DNA of 64,000 bases from Populus alba (lineage: Eukaryota; Streptophyta; Magnoliopsida; Malpighiales; Salicaceae), in contig NC_133300.1 of the NCBI RefSeq assembly GCF_005239225.2, positions 6,353,875-6,417,874 of the forward strand. The letters run 5' to 3'. Both the position numbers and the translations under genes were made by a program. The notes under the pieces are model-generated. The model did no database searches and was not told the origin of the DNA. It saw only the letters and a list, made by a program, of their open reading frames with translations. Positions 34,041 through 44,649 of this stretch are shown here, in pieces. Each line of letters begins with the position of its first letter. The first letter of the stretch is position 1.

Positions 34041-37000
34041 ATGGCTGTCCCATCACCATCTTTCTCTCTTTCAAAACACTCCTTATCCAATTCCCCTTCA
34101 TTTCATGCTTCCAACCCTTCATTGGATCCCTCTAAAGCTTCAGTCTTGGGAACCCAAAATGTAAACTTTTCGTCTTTCTTTCTGTGTATGGATATAAAGA
34201 TGTTATATTTATTTAGTTTCTTTTTGTTGGTTTATCTGTTTATTGCTTTTCTTGTTGCAGGTCTTTGGTTCTAAGGCTAATTTAGGAGGAGTTGAGCAGA
34301 CCCATTTGAGATTGTGGAATAATTTGAAGTAAGTTGTTGTGAGTGCCTTGGTTTTGTATTGATTGTCCTTCTCTTGTTGTCAAAAGTTACTGTTTTATTT
34401 CATTTTCTTATTGTTGTTTAATTTCTGTTGCTAAATCAATAATTAACTCAAATTTTAATTTTAATGTTGTACTGTTATTTTAACCAGAGGTTTATCTTGA
34501 ACTATTTTGTTTTTTGATTTATTGAGCTGAATTGATTTCAAAATCAATCTTGTTATGACTTTGTATTCATAATTTAATCATAGAATATCTGGGATCTGAC
34601 ACTAGCAGACTTTACAGGGATCTTCAAAATGACCAGTTAAAGTTGCAGGTGGATGCATGTGGTTGTTTTATACAAAGAATTATTCTTTCTGTACTTCAAA
34701 AATGTATAGTATAGTGCAAGGACATAACTTGCCTCATTATTATTTTTATCTGTCTACGTTTTTCTTGAGTTAAAAACATATATTATGTTATCAATTTTCA
34801 TTTACTCTGCCATCCCTTGGTTAAAATACTGAGGACTTTTCCCCTGCTGATGATTTATCCGGTGATGTTGAGGATACTACTGCCTGGTGATTTTCTGATG
34901 ATTTTTTTTTCTATAAACATCTAAGTCTTTTTAATCATCTACTTTATTTATAGGAGAGATTGTATAGTATAAGACAATGACTACAACCAGCAACCTTTGG
35001 TATTGAGCTTAAGAAAGAAAGATAAGCCTGTCCTTTATTTAATACAAGTTATTTGCCATCTACTTCATTAGTTTGTTGCATATTTTCCTATTCTACTACA
35101 TTGGCTTTCTTCAACGATTTCAGGACAAATTCAGATTTGAGATTACAGGCTTCCAGGGAGCCTCCTGGACTGACCAAGGAACTTAAAACTGACAAATCCG
35201 AGCGCATGGAAAGAATTGGACATGGTTCTGATTTATTTGATGAGATGAAACAACGGTTCCTGAGCTTCAAAAAGCATAAATACATGTAAGGAGAGAAGAG
35301 CTTTGGGTTGATGTGATTTTTCTTTGATGGAAACTTATCTTGTCCTCTAATGCGAGGTAAAATTTGAGCAGGCAAAACTTGGAACTCTACGAAAAGCTTG
35401 CAAAAGGTCAAGCACCAAAGGTAATAACAGTTTTCTTATTTTTTGAATTATGTTGTACATATTCTGGATGCATCTTAGCATCCCGTTTGGCTTTTACTGT
35501 GATTTTGATGCTGAATGTCAGAAAAATATTATTACACTTCAACTAACAAATCCAAGTGCAGTTTATGGTGATTGCTTGTGCAGACTCAAGGGTTTGCCCT
35601 TCGTCCATCTTAGGATTCCAGCCTGGTGAAGCTTTTGTTATTCGCAATGTTGCAAACATGGTGCCACCCTATGAGGTATAGGATACTTTGCATCTAATAT
35701 GTCCTAGCATCATGTCTGTTTTATTTGAAGCATTGATGCCTTGGAGTGAACACTTACGAAACAACAGTTTTACTAAATATGTTTACCAGCATCTGTTTTT
35801 TTTGTTTGATCTTGGTTCTATTTATGCAGAATGGACCATCTGAAACAAATGCAGGCTTAGAGTTTGCTGTAAATTCTCTGAAAGTAAGTTATACACGCCT
35901 ACAACTCTAGGCTTCTTTCTTTTCTCGTCCCTTGAAGTCATGGGTTTATACAACGGAGTTATACAAAGTATATGCACATATTGTCAAAACTGAATTATAA
36001 GTAGGACTCCAGGCTATAAAGTAAAGCTGATGACTCATATTACCCATTTAATCATGGACAGTAAGGGCATTAGCATCTGGGAAGTATTATATCTAGAGCC
36101 AGAAGTGCTCTTTGTCCAGCTTTAGAATATGCAACAGTATGGAAACTGGTTACTTTTGAAGTCTCCTAGACCATATTTATCTTTATTTGACAAATCATAA
36201 ATAATTCCTTTTGCAGGTTGAAAACATTTTAGTTATTGGTCACAGTCAATGCGGAGGCATTCGCGCTCTAATGAGTATGCATGATGATGTAGAAACAAGG
36301 TCCAGTCAAGATAACATATGCTTTGAAATCTAGTCGTTTCTTGCAATCATCAAATATCATATTTGTTAAAGGTGTTGATTTATGTTTATCCCTCTATTTT
36401 AGCTTTTCTACAATTTTCTGTCTTCAGTAGCCTCATTGGAAGTTGGGTTTCTGTGGGGATGAATGCAAGAGTAAGAACTAAGGCAGCCACGAAACTTCTG
36501 AACTTTGACCAGCAGTGCAAACATTGTGAAAAGGTGATTATGCTTTACTGAATTTAAAAGGCCATGGTTCCTGCTTTACCCAGCATGCTTGTCTGCATAT
36601 TTAGTTGTTTTCTCTCTCTCTAAGGATTGAGAACAAACTCCTTTTCATAAGATTTTTCTTTTATGCTTGAGCATTTTCCTTTAGTTCTGAGCTTGAAGTT
36701 TGTAGTTTTGATGCATGTTTTGCTTGCTCTAAGCATTTTCCCTTTCTGTTAATTTGTTTTTATCCAGTTCTTTCTTTCATTAAATAGTTGATGGTGACCA
36801 ACCTGATGCTTTTGAAATTTGTGGCCAATATCTGAGAAATGGAACGAGAAGTTTAATAACTGCATGTTTGCTACTGGATTGGGTCTAGATTGATCCTTTT
36901 TACTGTTTTGCTTTATCACAACTCTGGCAATCTTCCCTGGGTGTACCCCTCTATGAACTTGCGAAGGGGACAGTCCTACTTTGCAAAGGCAACTGTTTTT

Positions 37001-37389
37001 TCTCCAATCCCATTTCTATTCCTGTTTAATATTGAAAGTTTTGGGCCTTGATGCCCACATGAAATTTCTTCTTAATGAATAATAGGTTTTGCGGGTAGAC
37101 AAGATTATAATTTGATAGTAGGTGGCTTACAAAACTTAAACCATGGTCATGCTGGATGATTTGTTCCCGACATTGTTTTCTACAGGAATCGGTCAATTGT
37201 TCATTGGCAAACCTCCTCACTTATCCATGGGTGGAAGAAAAAGTGAGGAATGGGGAACTTGCTATTCACGGTGGCTATTATGACTTCGTCGACTGTGCAT
37301 TTGAGAAATGGACTCTGGATTACAAGGAAAGCAATCTGAAGGACAAAGGTGGGAGAGTTGCAGTAAAAGACCGAGCATTTTGGTTCTGA
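34041..37389 (+). CDS. BCA5: Beta-carbonic anhydrase, organelle-targeted (BCA5 type), 11 exons
   Basis: A zinc enzyme interconverting CO2 and bicarbonate. Exons by GT/AG borders and phase: 34041-34160, 34261-34328, 34609-34648, 34834-34886, 35124-35285, 35372-35420, 35562-35675, 35830-35883, 36217-36299, 36428-36533, 37186-37389; total 1053 nt, 350 residues, one open frame. The catalytic core is intact: CADSR (zinc ligand Cys170, Asp172/Arg174 dyad) and HSQCGG (ligands His229 and Cys232), with [30 protein letters not shown] and [10 protein letters not shown] as family blocks. The Ser-rich, acid-poor N terminus looks like a chloroplast or mitochondrial transit peptide. The poorly conserved linker before the core and the [20 protein letters not shown] junction match the BCA5 subgroup (chloroplastic in Arabidopsis) rather than BCA1/2. 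The small exons 3 and 4 are the least certain, but their phases fit exactly. The stop follows AFWF. Confidence 0.9.
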
Positions 37390-38538
37390 ATTTTGCTGCT
37401 ACTGATTTATCTATATGTTGTTGTTGTTGTTTAGTCTTCTTAGTGCTTTGTTTATATACTGTGAAGACACAGACAGACAGAAAAATAATGTTATTCCTCG
37501 AATTCCAGGGAACAACTACTATGTTATATGTGTGGTTGTGTTATAATCCAATTTGATGTCATAATTTGTATTGTGCTGTTGTATAACTCTAACCTTCGTG
37601 GTTCACAATGCAGAAATGCTCCCAAATCCCAGATTCTGCTGGATGATATTTGGCATAATAGTTTTCTTCGTGTCTGATTGCATGGATAAGTAAGAGCTGA
37701 AGGTACATTAGCTTGACTTAAATTCGTCCATCCCTGTAGATGTAAATTATGTAAATGTTTGAAAGTGTGGTTATGATTATTTTTTAAAATGTTTTTTATT
37801 TAGTATGTCAATAATATTTTTTTTTATTTTTTAAAAAATTATTTTTAAAAATTAGTATAATTTAAAAACTTCATAAACATATTAATTTAAAATAATAATA
37901 AAAAAATTGTTTAGAAATATTTTCCAAACCCACTGCCAAACAGCCATAATTGTGAGCGTATATTATAGAAAAACTAATTCACAAGACGATTTGCTATGCT
38001 CAATGTACTGCACATACACGTACAAATCACTGTATAGATTTCAGTAGTTTTTTATTTTTTCCCCTCAATGATTCAAGATTCCTGAATGATTCAAGATGGA
38101 GAATTAAAGTGAAAAAACAGGAAAACTGAGTGACTTTTTCAATAATTTTATTAGATACCATTGAATATTTTTTTAATGAGATCTTTTTTTATTATTATAT
38201 TAGAAAGTTCTATTTGTACACCCCAATTTCATGGTCTATTAGTCCAAGTCTTCATGAAGCCTACTTCACTAGCCTAGCAGGAGAATCTAAATATTCTAGG
38301 TCCAAATCATGAAGTAAAAGTGTGACGTGAACGATGCATTGAATTTGGTTGAGGAGGCCCCTGGTGAAGAAGAAGAGCTAGTCAACCCTAGATGCATCAG
38401 ATTTCACCATATTTCAAGGGGATATTTGAAAGCTGATATGTTATAGTATATACCAGTGTAAGCCGACGTCATAGGTGAGAAGTTGAGCTACCAACGCACA
38501 GATTTTCCTACCACCTCACCCTTCTCCGCCTCCCACAT
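37390..38538. other. 3' flank of the carbonic anhydrase gene
   Basis: Contains the 3' UTR of the carbonic anhydrase gene and an AT-rich dispersed element at about 37750-37950 (gtgtggttatgattatttttt ... ccaaacccactgccaaacag), of the same family as those at 16 and 44.4 kb. 38330-38530 has unique sequence leading to the Leu/Pro-rich pseudogene promoter. Confidence 0.45.
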
Positions 38539-38546
38539 CTATAAAA
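38539..38546 (+). promoter_or_regulatory. TATA box of Leu/Pro-rich pseudogene A
   Basis: A catctataaaaatcca context, closely like the ctatctataaaaatccatt box of the intact paralogue at 48.2 kb, about 55 bp before the ancestral start position. Confidence 0.6.
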
Positions 38547-38594
38547 ATCCAACCTGTGATTGCTAAAAGCCTAGGACTCTCCTCTCTCAAAGCC

Positions 38595-39019
38595 ATCGCC
38601 AATCATAACTTCCCGTTATTTGTTCTACTGTTTTTCCCACCTTTTGTGATCAGTAGTTTGTCACTGATGAACAGCCAGACAATTCTTGGTGAAGCCCGGC
38701 AACTCCTGGAGGTAACATTGCCTGAGCTTCCCATGCCTGAATTGCCTAAGTTGCCACCACTGCCTGAATTCCCAAAACCTGAACTGCCAGACAATTATTT
38801 GTTTTACTGTTTTTCCCACCTTTTGTGATCAGTAGTTTGTCACTGATGAACAGCCAGACAATTCTTGTTGAAGCCCGGCAACTCCTGGAGGTAACATTGC
38901 CTGAGCTTCCCATGCCTGAATTGCCTAAGTTGCCACCACTGCCTGAATTCCCAAAACCTGAACTGCCAGAATTTGAAATACCAAAACTACTAGTCCTTGA
39001 CGATCAACATACCATCTAG
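38595..39019 (+). pseudogene. Leu/Pro-rich secreted protein pseudogene A (PELPK-like)
   Basis: This is a damaged member of the small secreted Leu/Pro-rich family. Reading from 38595 gives a hydrophobic, signal-like segment (NFPLFVLLFFPPFVIS), then EARQLLEVTLPELPMPELPK with PELPK-like repeats, as in the intact paralogues' EA.RQLLQLP. Two defects are seen. First, the codon at the expected start (38595-38597) is ATC, not ATG, in an ATCGCCAATCAT context; the only in-frame ATG nearby (38668) lies inside the signal segment. Second, a tandem duplication (38616-38794 and 38795-38973, period 179 bp) shifts frame, so the first copy ends DNYLFYCFSHLL at a stop at 38828. The second copy in another frame runs to 39019 and ends IPKLLVLDDQHTI. 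A truncated product from the internal ATG is possible but lacks the full signal peptide. Confidence 0.75.
38616..38973 (+). repeat. 179-bp tandem duplication inside pseudogene A
   Basis: The two units (38616-38794, 38795-38973) are nearly identical: ttctactg/ttttactg and cttggtg/cttgttg are the differences noticed. Because 179 is not a multiple of three, the duplication breaks the reading frame. The high identity points to a recent event. Confidence 0.9.
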
Positions 39020-39679
39020 AAAATGTTTTATGTTATGGTAAAACTTCATCCAGTTTGCTTGGTGTACTATTATTATCTGCTGTGGTGATTTACTGTTCTC
39101 TACTATCTCTCCATGTAATTTTTTCCAGAAATATGCACTAACATTTACAATCAAGCTTTAATGTAATTGCAAATTGAATGTCGCAGTCCCAACATCATGG
39201 TTTTTCTTTAATCAAACAGGAGAAGTAGATTTAATCTTGATATACAAAAACTAATACGAAAAAAATCAACTGAAGGTCAATTTGCTTAATTTTGCTAATC
39301 ATTTAAGATGAAGAGTATAATGAGAGTGGTGTCTTTCTAAATTGTACAAAGCATAAGTGAAATGTCTCTAAGGTGTATTCCTCCTATCGGAGAAGGATTT
39401 CATACTACACAAAAGATAATTGCAGAGGAGTAGCTCATTATTCTTTTTACTCACAGAAGCTGTAAGAGAACTGCAAGAGAGTGAGAGGTATGGCACCCCT
39501 TTCCAAAACCAACGAGGCACTTGCCGTGTGCATCCCATATCCTCTGCTCAAGGTCACATAACTCCTAAGCTCAAAGTTGTAAAATGACTAATCCCAAAGG
39601 CTTTCACATCACCTTTGTCAGGTTTGAATACAATCACAGACGCTTGCTCAAGTCCAGATCCTCTATATATACTCACTTA
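39020..39679. other. Spacer between two Leu/Pro-rich pseudogenes
   Basis: Includes the 3' flank of pseudogene A and a stretch (39300-39560) without recognisable genes. A ctctatatata TATA-like sequence at 39661-39670 precedes the next relic. Confidence 0.4.
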
Positions 39680-40126
39680 ATGGCCTTCCAGTTCTCCCTC
39701 GGATCGATGCTGATGTTACCCAGGACAGTTCATTTCTTTGTTACTCTATCCCAAACTCTTGCTCAGTGGCATCGCCTCCACTGCCAACCATGCCTTCAAC
39801 CCCCACTCTCCCCACTGTTATAGTATAATATAAATCATATTATGGACCTTACCTAACAACTTAAGTTATTGGGTTAAGATGATTCTTTGACATGGTATTA
39901 AAGCCTTGATAACCAAGCAGTCACGAGTTCGAATTTCATCATCCTCATTTATTTGATAAAAATTAAGTAAAAGGTAATGTGAGCCTGTACAAGTTTCAAG
40001 TCTAAAGAGCTTTCACTCGAGGGGATGTGTTAGAGTATAATATAAATCATATTCTGGGACCTCACTTAACTGCTTAAGCTATTGGGTTGAGATGGTTCTT
40101 TGACACACATATCCTGGAAACTACCT
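39680..40126 (+). pseudogene. Leu/Pro-rich gene relic B, interrupted by a TRIM
   Basis: It starts at an ATG (39680; MAFQFSLGSMLM) after a TATA-like box. In a shifted frame near 39770-39815 it reads ASPPLPTMPSTPTLPT, like the C-terminal repeats of the intact paralogues (PLPTMPSLP, PTIP). The sequence stops at a TRIM element, after which cctggaaacta (40113-40123) matches the paralogues' cacctggaaactag end (PPGN stop). Frame is not kept between the N-terminal and Pro-rich parts, so this is a relic, not a gene. The assignment rests on short matches and is less certain than for pseudogene A. Confidence 0.5.
39816..40105 (+). mobile_element. TRIM (terminal-repeat retrotransposon in miniature)
   Basis: 290 bp in total. 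The two direct terminal repeats (39816-39892 and 40028-40105) begin TGTTA and end TTTGACA. The left repeat is followed at once by tggtattaaagcc, a mutated initiator-Met primer binding site (tggtatcagagcc). The right repeat is preceded by a short G-rich polypurine-like stretch (gaggggatg). No coding capacity. Flanking bases do not show a clean 5-bp target duplication. It needs enzymes from another element to move. Confidence 0.8.
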
Positions 40127-41297
40127 TGTTATTTGTTTGTTAATGGCTGAGTTCAACTACTTCAGCATTGTTGGTTCCCATCTTTCTACAGTTATGATTG
40201 CCAGTTTTCACTAATAAATGAAAGTATCAATTGCTTACTAGTTCTTAATTAAGTTCCTTTCGAAGTCTCATAGATTTGAACAATGATGAATCATCATGAG
40301 TGTTTGGTAGTGGAGAGCATGAGACAATCACTGTAGCATCAGAATGAGGAAAGGTTAGTTATCTTTCGGAACAATCAACAAGACAAGAGTAAGGAAAAAA
40401 AAAAAAAAAAATCTTATACAAGGTGTTGTACAGATTGACAAGCTTGCAGGTAGATCCTTTAATTTCTAGCTCCATCAAGCTTGAGTTTTAATCATAATTT
40501 CTTATCATTATATGAACTATGATGAATAGTTTTACACAGAGACTCCGTATTATACAACTGATTGAAAAAAATCAATAAATATCCATCATTGTTCAAACCA
40601 TGGTGGCAAGCTGTACAGTGGGCCTAAGATCTAATTATGATCCCATTTGGGATTATCACATCTCTTTCTCTTTACATCTTTATTCTGCTGATCATGATAT
40701 ACGACTTCTAATCAGACCCTCAACATCCTAAGCTATGATGAACTTCATTCATGCTAGCATCTTGCAGTGCCATGTGTTACTGTTATGGCCCAACCTGGAG
40801 CTTAGTTTTCAAGTCCTAACACCCTCAATTCGCAAGCTGTTGAGGCTCGCTTTTGCTCCAATGGATGCTAGGGCTTGTGCCTGCCAAAGTCCAGCAAGTT
40901 TTCGGCCAAGAGCCCAGGTCCCAGGAGGCTTAAGGGGACTGGTTTTCAAAGCAGGAAGAACTATAAGAAACCACAGAATAGAAGCTAACATTTGACATTA
41001 TACATTCTATCTTTAAAATCTGGACAGCTTAATACAAAGATTAGGAAGAGATAAATAAGATTTTCATACTGAAGTATCATCTCTGATTGTAATTTTTAGT
41101 ACATTTCACCACTGATCATCCATTTTTGTTCAGCCACACACTCTTAAACAAATAATTAATGAAGGGGAAAAATTATATTGCTTCCAATATGTAATCAAAG
41201 TTGAACAAATAAATCAATGAATATAAAGCCTGAGTGCTTGTTTCGCTGCCTTCAGTTTAGATAAACCTTAATCTATCTTCATCATTGTAATAATTGA
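40127..41297. other. Spacer downstream of the dicarboxylate carrier gene
   Basis: Contains the 3' UTR of the minus-strand carrier gene nearest 41297, and a GC-richer patch at 40720-40995 with open frames on both strands (see the separate small-ORF entry). No other gene recognised. Confidence 0.4.
40809..40991 (-). CDS. Putative small ORF of unknown function (60 residues)
   Basis: Starts MLASILWFLIVLPALKT, a hydrophobic, signal-like N terminus, followed by a basic Leu/Ala-rich tail ending SLRIEGVRT. The opposite strand is also open over most of this patch (40735-40995, 86 codons), so composition alone could explain it. No family recognised. It lies about 300 bp downstream of the carrier gene on the same strand. 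Confidence 0.2.
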   Translation of the reverse strand: MLASILWFLIVLPALKTSPLKPPGTWALGRKLAGLWQAQALASIGAKASLNSLRIEGVRT

Positions 41298-42266
41298 TCA
41301 AAAATCTTTAAGTAATTTCCGAACTTGCTCTAATGTGACAAATAGCACAACAGTGAAAGGTCCCTGCCTTGAAATTGTAGGGATAAAGCCCTTATACAAG
41401 GCCATAGGACCCTCTGCCTTGACAGTCTTCATTGCACAATCTAATGCGCCCTTGTAAGGTGGTTCAACCCCGGGCTCAACCTTCATGTTCATAACTCTAG
41501 TCTTGATCACATCAATAGGGTTTGAAGCGACGGAAGCCACAAAACCAGCCAGAAAACTTGCTGCGACATGGGTGCCGATCCCATCACTCATCAAACCCTT
41601 CTCCAAGATCATCTCCTTGGCTTGATCATATGATGCCAGCTGTGACGCCGTCACAATCATCGCCCGGTTGACTGTAAGACTCGAACCCCGCCACAGGCTA
41701 GCGACACCCTCCTGCTTTGACATTTGACTTAAGGCATCGACAACACTCATGTAATTTCTACGCTGTTCAATCGGGAGACGTCCATCAGCCTGCATACGGA
41801 CCATCGCTACATCAGCAGGATTACCAACAGCAGCCCCGACAGCACCGGAGATTAGTCCAGCCACGATCTTTCGTACAAGTGGCATGGTATTGGTATCTGG
41901 ATCCGTCCATTTATGTTTGAGGACATCATAAAGGCCCATACGGGTGGTGGAGTATAAGGTTTGGCGGAGGATGGTAGCGGAGACACCAGAAAAAAGGGCG
42001 GCAGCGCCCTCGGATTGGATGATACGGACACCAATGGAAAGGGGTCCCACACGGGGTGGAGGAGGGGGTTCAAAGCTGGTCGGTAAGGAGATGTTGGCCG
42101 TAGAGCTCAACGCAAAAGCAGGGCGATAGGATTGCACGGAAGATGGATTTGGGATGTGGGATTCACCTTGAAGTTGCATACGGACCTTGATTAAATCCAA
42201 AGGGTGAGTGGAAGCACCGGCAATGATGGAGGCAACACCACCCTCAACAAAACCTTTCAAACCCAT
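41298..42266 (-). CDS. Mitochondrial dicarboxylate carrier (DIC / UCP5 type)
   Basis: An intronless 322-residue inner-membrane carrier of the mitochondrial carrier family (SLC25), exchanging dicarboxylates such as malate, oxaloacetate and succinate with phosphate or sulfate. Three repeats each carry the signature: HPLDLIKVR (residues 21-29), NPADVAMVR (149-157) and NPIDVIKTR (249-257), each followed by a Gly-containing matrix loop (FSGVSATILR, WRGSSLTVNR, YKGFIPTISR). Six membrane helices are expected. The poorly conserved Pro/Ser insertion at about 38-72 between the first helix pair, and the LRQTLYSTTRMGLYDVLK segment, are typical of plant DIC1-3 (also called UCP4-6). The start MGLKGFVEGG and lack of introns match Arabidopsis DIC genes. 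I cannot say which of DIC1-3 it corresponds to. Confidence 0.93.
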   Translation of the reverse strand: MGLKGFVEGGVASIIAGASTHPLDLIKVRMQLQGESHIPNPSSVQSYRPAFALSSTANISLPTSFEPPPPPRVGPLSIGVRIIQSEGAAALFSGVSATILRQTLYSTTRMGLYDVLKHKWTDPDTNTMPLVRKIVAGLISGAVGAAVGNPADVAMVRMQADGRLPIEQRRNYMSVVDALSQMSKQEGVASLWRGSSLTVNRAMIVTASQLASYDQAKEMILEKGLMSDGIGTHVAASFLAGFVASVASNPIDVIKTRVMNMKVEPGVEPPYKGALDCAMKTVKAEGPMALYKGFIPTISRQGPFTVVLFVTLEQVRKLLKDF

Positions 42267-42421
42267 GATATAGTTTCTAATGGACTTTCAAGAGCTGATG
42301 ATCAAAGAAAGAGTCGAATCAACAATCGAGATTGATGGAGAAATGAACAGAGTGAATATACAATAGAGGAAGGAGAGATAAAAAAAGGTGTGTTGATGAG
42401 TGTTAGACCATAATCCATCCA

Positions 42422-42429
42422 TATTTATA
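42422..42429 (-). promoter_or_regulatory. TATA box of the dicarboxylate carrier gene
   Basis: Reads TATAAATA on the minus strand, about 155 bp upstream of the start codon and in a good position to set a leader of roughly 120 bases. Confidence 0.65.
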
Positions 42430-42497
42430 CAGAGACTAGGCGCCGGGAAAGAACACAGAGACCTTCTTGAAAGCTGGACGCGGCAATCTCCGTTCAC

Positions 42498-43004
42498 ATG
42501 TTGACTTGGGTTAGTGTTTTTAGAAGGACTAGAGGGTTCGCGTGTTTTTTCTGTTCAACTTTACAAGTGGGTACCACTTGTTGAATTGTATGGAGCAGCC
42601 GTTTATGGAAGATGCTCTGTGTGTTCCATGGGAGGGACCCAGGTCTAAATTCAACTGGCCTTTTACTTATTTGTCCCTATTTTTGTTTTTTAATTCAAGT
42701 GGGACCAATACGTCTTAATTTTTACCAATAAAAATACCATTATTTATTCCAGGACACTGTCGATTTCAGGCCTATTTAAAGAATTATAATCTCTTTGAAG
42801 AGACAAATAATTACGGAGAAAATTTATTCAGTAAGAAAACCAAGATTAGAACTCTTATGGTTGAGACAAATAATGAGAGGGAAGGAACATGGAGTCCTTC
42901 TTGAGAGCTTCACGCCGCCATCTCACCTCACCATGCCCGTGTTGACTGTGCTGTAAGACTCTAAACTCTAGCCGTTTGCTTGTTCAAAGGTGACTTTTGA
43001 CACT
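42498..43004. other. Carrier promoter-distal spacer
   Basis: Upstream of the carrier TATA box. No gene recognised. The ggaacatggagtccttcttgagagcttc stretch near 42885 resembles the carrier leader (agaccttcttgaaagctggac near 42461), hinting at a short local duplication. Confidence 0.35.
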
Positions 43005-43810
43005 TCGTGGCCGTTTGGTAGTGTGGTTGCGGGTGAGGTTCACTCGCAACCACACTACCAGGTGTTTGGTTAAAAAAAAAAATGAGTTTCGCTGATAGGC
43101 CCCACAAATAATTAAAGTTGAAACGCAGGTTACGAGAAGCAGTATTTTCCTGCTTCTCATGCTGATAATAACATCAACAGTGGAGCATGGCTCCACTGTT
43201 CATTGAACAGGAACAGTGGAGCCATGCTCCACTGCGCACTGTTCACTAAGTGAACAGTTTTATCCTTTATTTTTTTGAAAATCCATGAAAATGAGTTTTA
43301 AATTTTTTTTTGTTTTTTTAAAAAATTATAATAACATACCATTTATGAAATTTGATTGCAATCCAATTATGTTATTGCCGGGTCCGACCCAGTTAAAAAA
43401 AATTTAGTTTTTATTTTTATTTTAATTGTGTTCTATTTAAAAAATTAAAAGGAGATCGCTTGAAGACGTAACAAAAGATTCAGTTTTTTGTTGTTGCCCC
43501 TTAAGAAACCATGAAAAATATAGTCCTTGTTGGATAAATTTTCGCATGTGATGACATTGCACATAGTGTAATGGAATAATAAAAAATATTTGATATCAAT
43601 ATTATTTATTTCATGATGTAATAACAGTAGTTAAATTTACAATATTTAAATTAAAAATCATTAATATATATATATATATATATATTTTTAATTATTTTAT
43701 AACCTCAATTTGAAAAGCATTTTTATTAACCAAACATATTAAACTACTTTTTCTTCAACCTCAATTTCAACCACAGTTTTAACCAAACATCTATTTTTTC
43801 AAACCAACCT
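43005..43810. repeat. MITE-like foldback element with nested palindromes
   Basis: Begins with a tttggtagtgtggttgcgg end also seen, diverged, in other AT-rich elements of the window (reverse-oriented gcaacccgcaactacactgcc at 44580). Strong foldbacks: 43016-43060 (21-bp arms, one mismatch); 43178-43201 with 43211-43234 (24-bp arms, perfect, each itself a hairpin); 43238-43258 (perfect 10-bp arms). The right part is AT-rich with an (AT)n run at 43663-43686 and ends near accaaacatc. The exact ends and superfamily were not determined. Confidence 0.55.
43178..43258. repeat. Nested perfect palindromes (ctccactgttc motif)
   Basis: The left arm 43178-43201 and right arm 43211-43234 are exact reverse complements over 24 bp, with a 9-bp spacer. 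Each arm is itself a hairpin of gtggagc/gctccac. A further perfect palindrome, actgttcact-a-agtgaacagt, follows at 43238-43258. Confidence 0.95.
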
Positions 43811-44649
43811 CAATTAAAAGTAATTTTTATAAAACAATTGGCACTCTTGCTTCAACTTTGACTTTTTAATTTCCTTTCCGTGTTGGGTAAAAGATGCTAT
43901 AGACATTTGGAGTAACAAAACTAGTTATACACGATGAAAACTAAGAGCTTTATTTGGTTCATCTAATATTTTATAATCATTTTATTTATTTATTTCAATT
44001 TAAACAAACAAGATCCTTATTTTTCATTTTAAAAATATGTTTTTAGTAAAAAAATAATATTGGGCCTAAGCCAAAAGTTTGAAATTACAATCAAGAAAGA
44101 CGTTTAATTGAAATCCCGATGACATCTTCATAAAATAAGTCATTGAGAGTTGCAAGAAGATAAACTTTTAGCATTTATGCTTTGATTTTCCAACCAATCG
44201 GCACAACAGTTCCTGCTGAGTTGAAACCGTCCAATTCCTGGTAATCAGATCCAAGATTTGTTTGAACGAAGGGTCCAGATCCAATTAGAACTTGCAACCT
44301 CATCAGTCAAAGCTGCAGATTCCATCACAAATAAGACCTCGATCAGTAATTTTTTTTTTTCTTCTAGAATTGCTTACGCCAATTTACCTGTTCGTTTTTG
44401 TGTTTTTAAAAGTATTTTTTAAAAAAATTTATTTTTTTTTTTTATTTTTTTTATTAACTTTAAATTTATATGTTTTTAGTGTTTTCAAATCGTTTTGATG
44501 TGCTGATATCAAAAATAATTTTTTTTTTTTTTAAAATCATTGAAATGCATGGTAGCACGAAAAGTTATTTGAAAAGCAACCCGCAACTACACTGCCAATC
44601 AAGCTCTCGATATACATTATATAACGCTATCTCATGAGTTCGTTTAATT
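43811..44649. repeat. Spacer with an AT-rich dispersed element
   Basis: Bases 44390-44605 form an AT-rich dispersed element with the 37-bp core at 44488-44524 that is identical to 16884-16920, ending in gaaaagcaacccgcaactacactgcc. The rest (43811-44389) has no gene. Confidence 0.5.

Noticed and set aside
38556..38594. Upstream start for pseudogene A
   Set aside because: The frame opens only with GTG, which is not a usual plant start, and lies at or near the expected transcription start.
39893..39960. cacgagttcgaatttcatc as a tRNA gene remnant
   Set aside because: It lies inside the TRIM, after the primer binding site, and a second TRIM terminal repeat follows; no tRNA fold.
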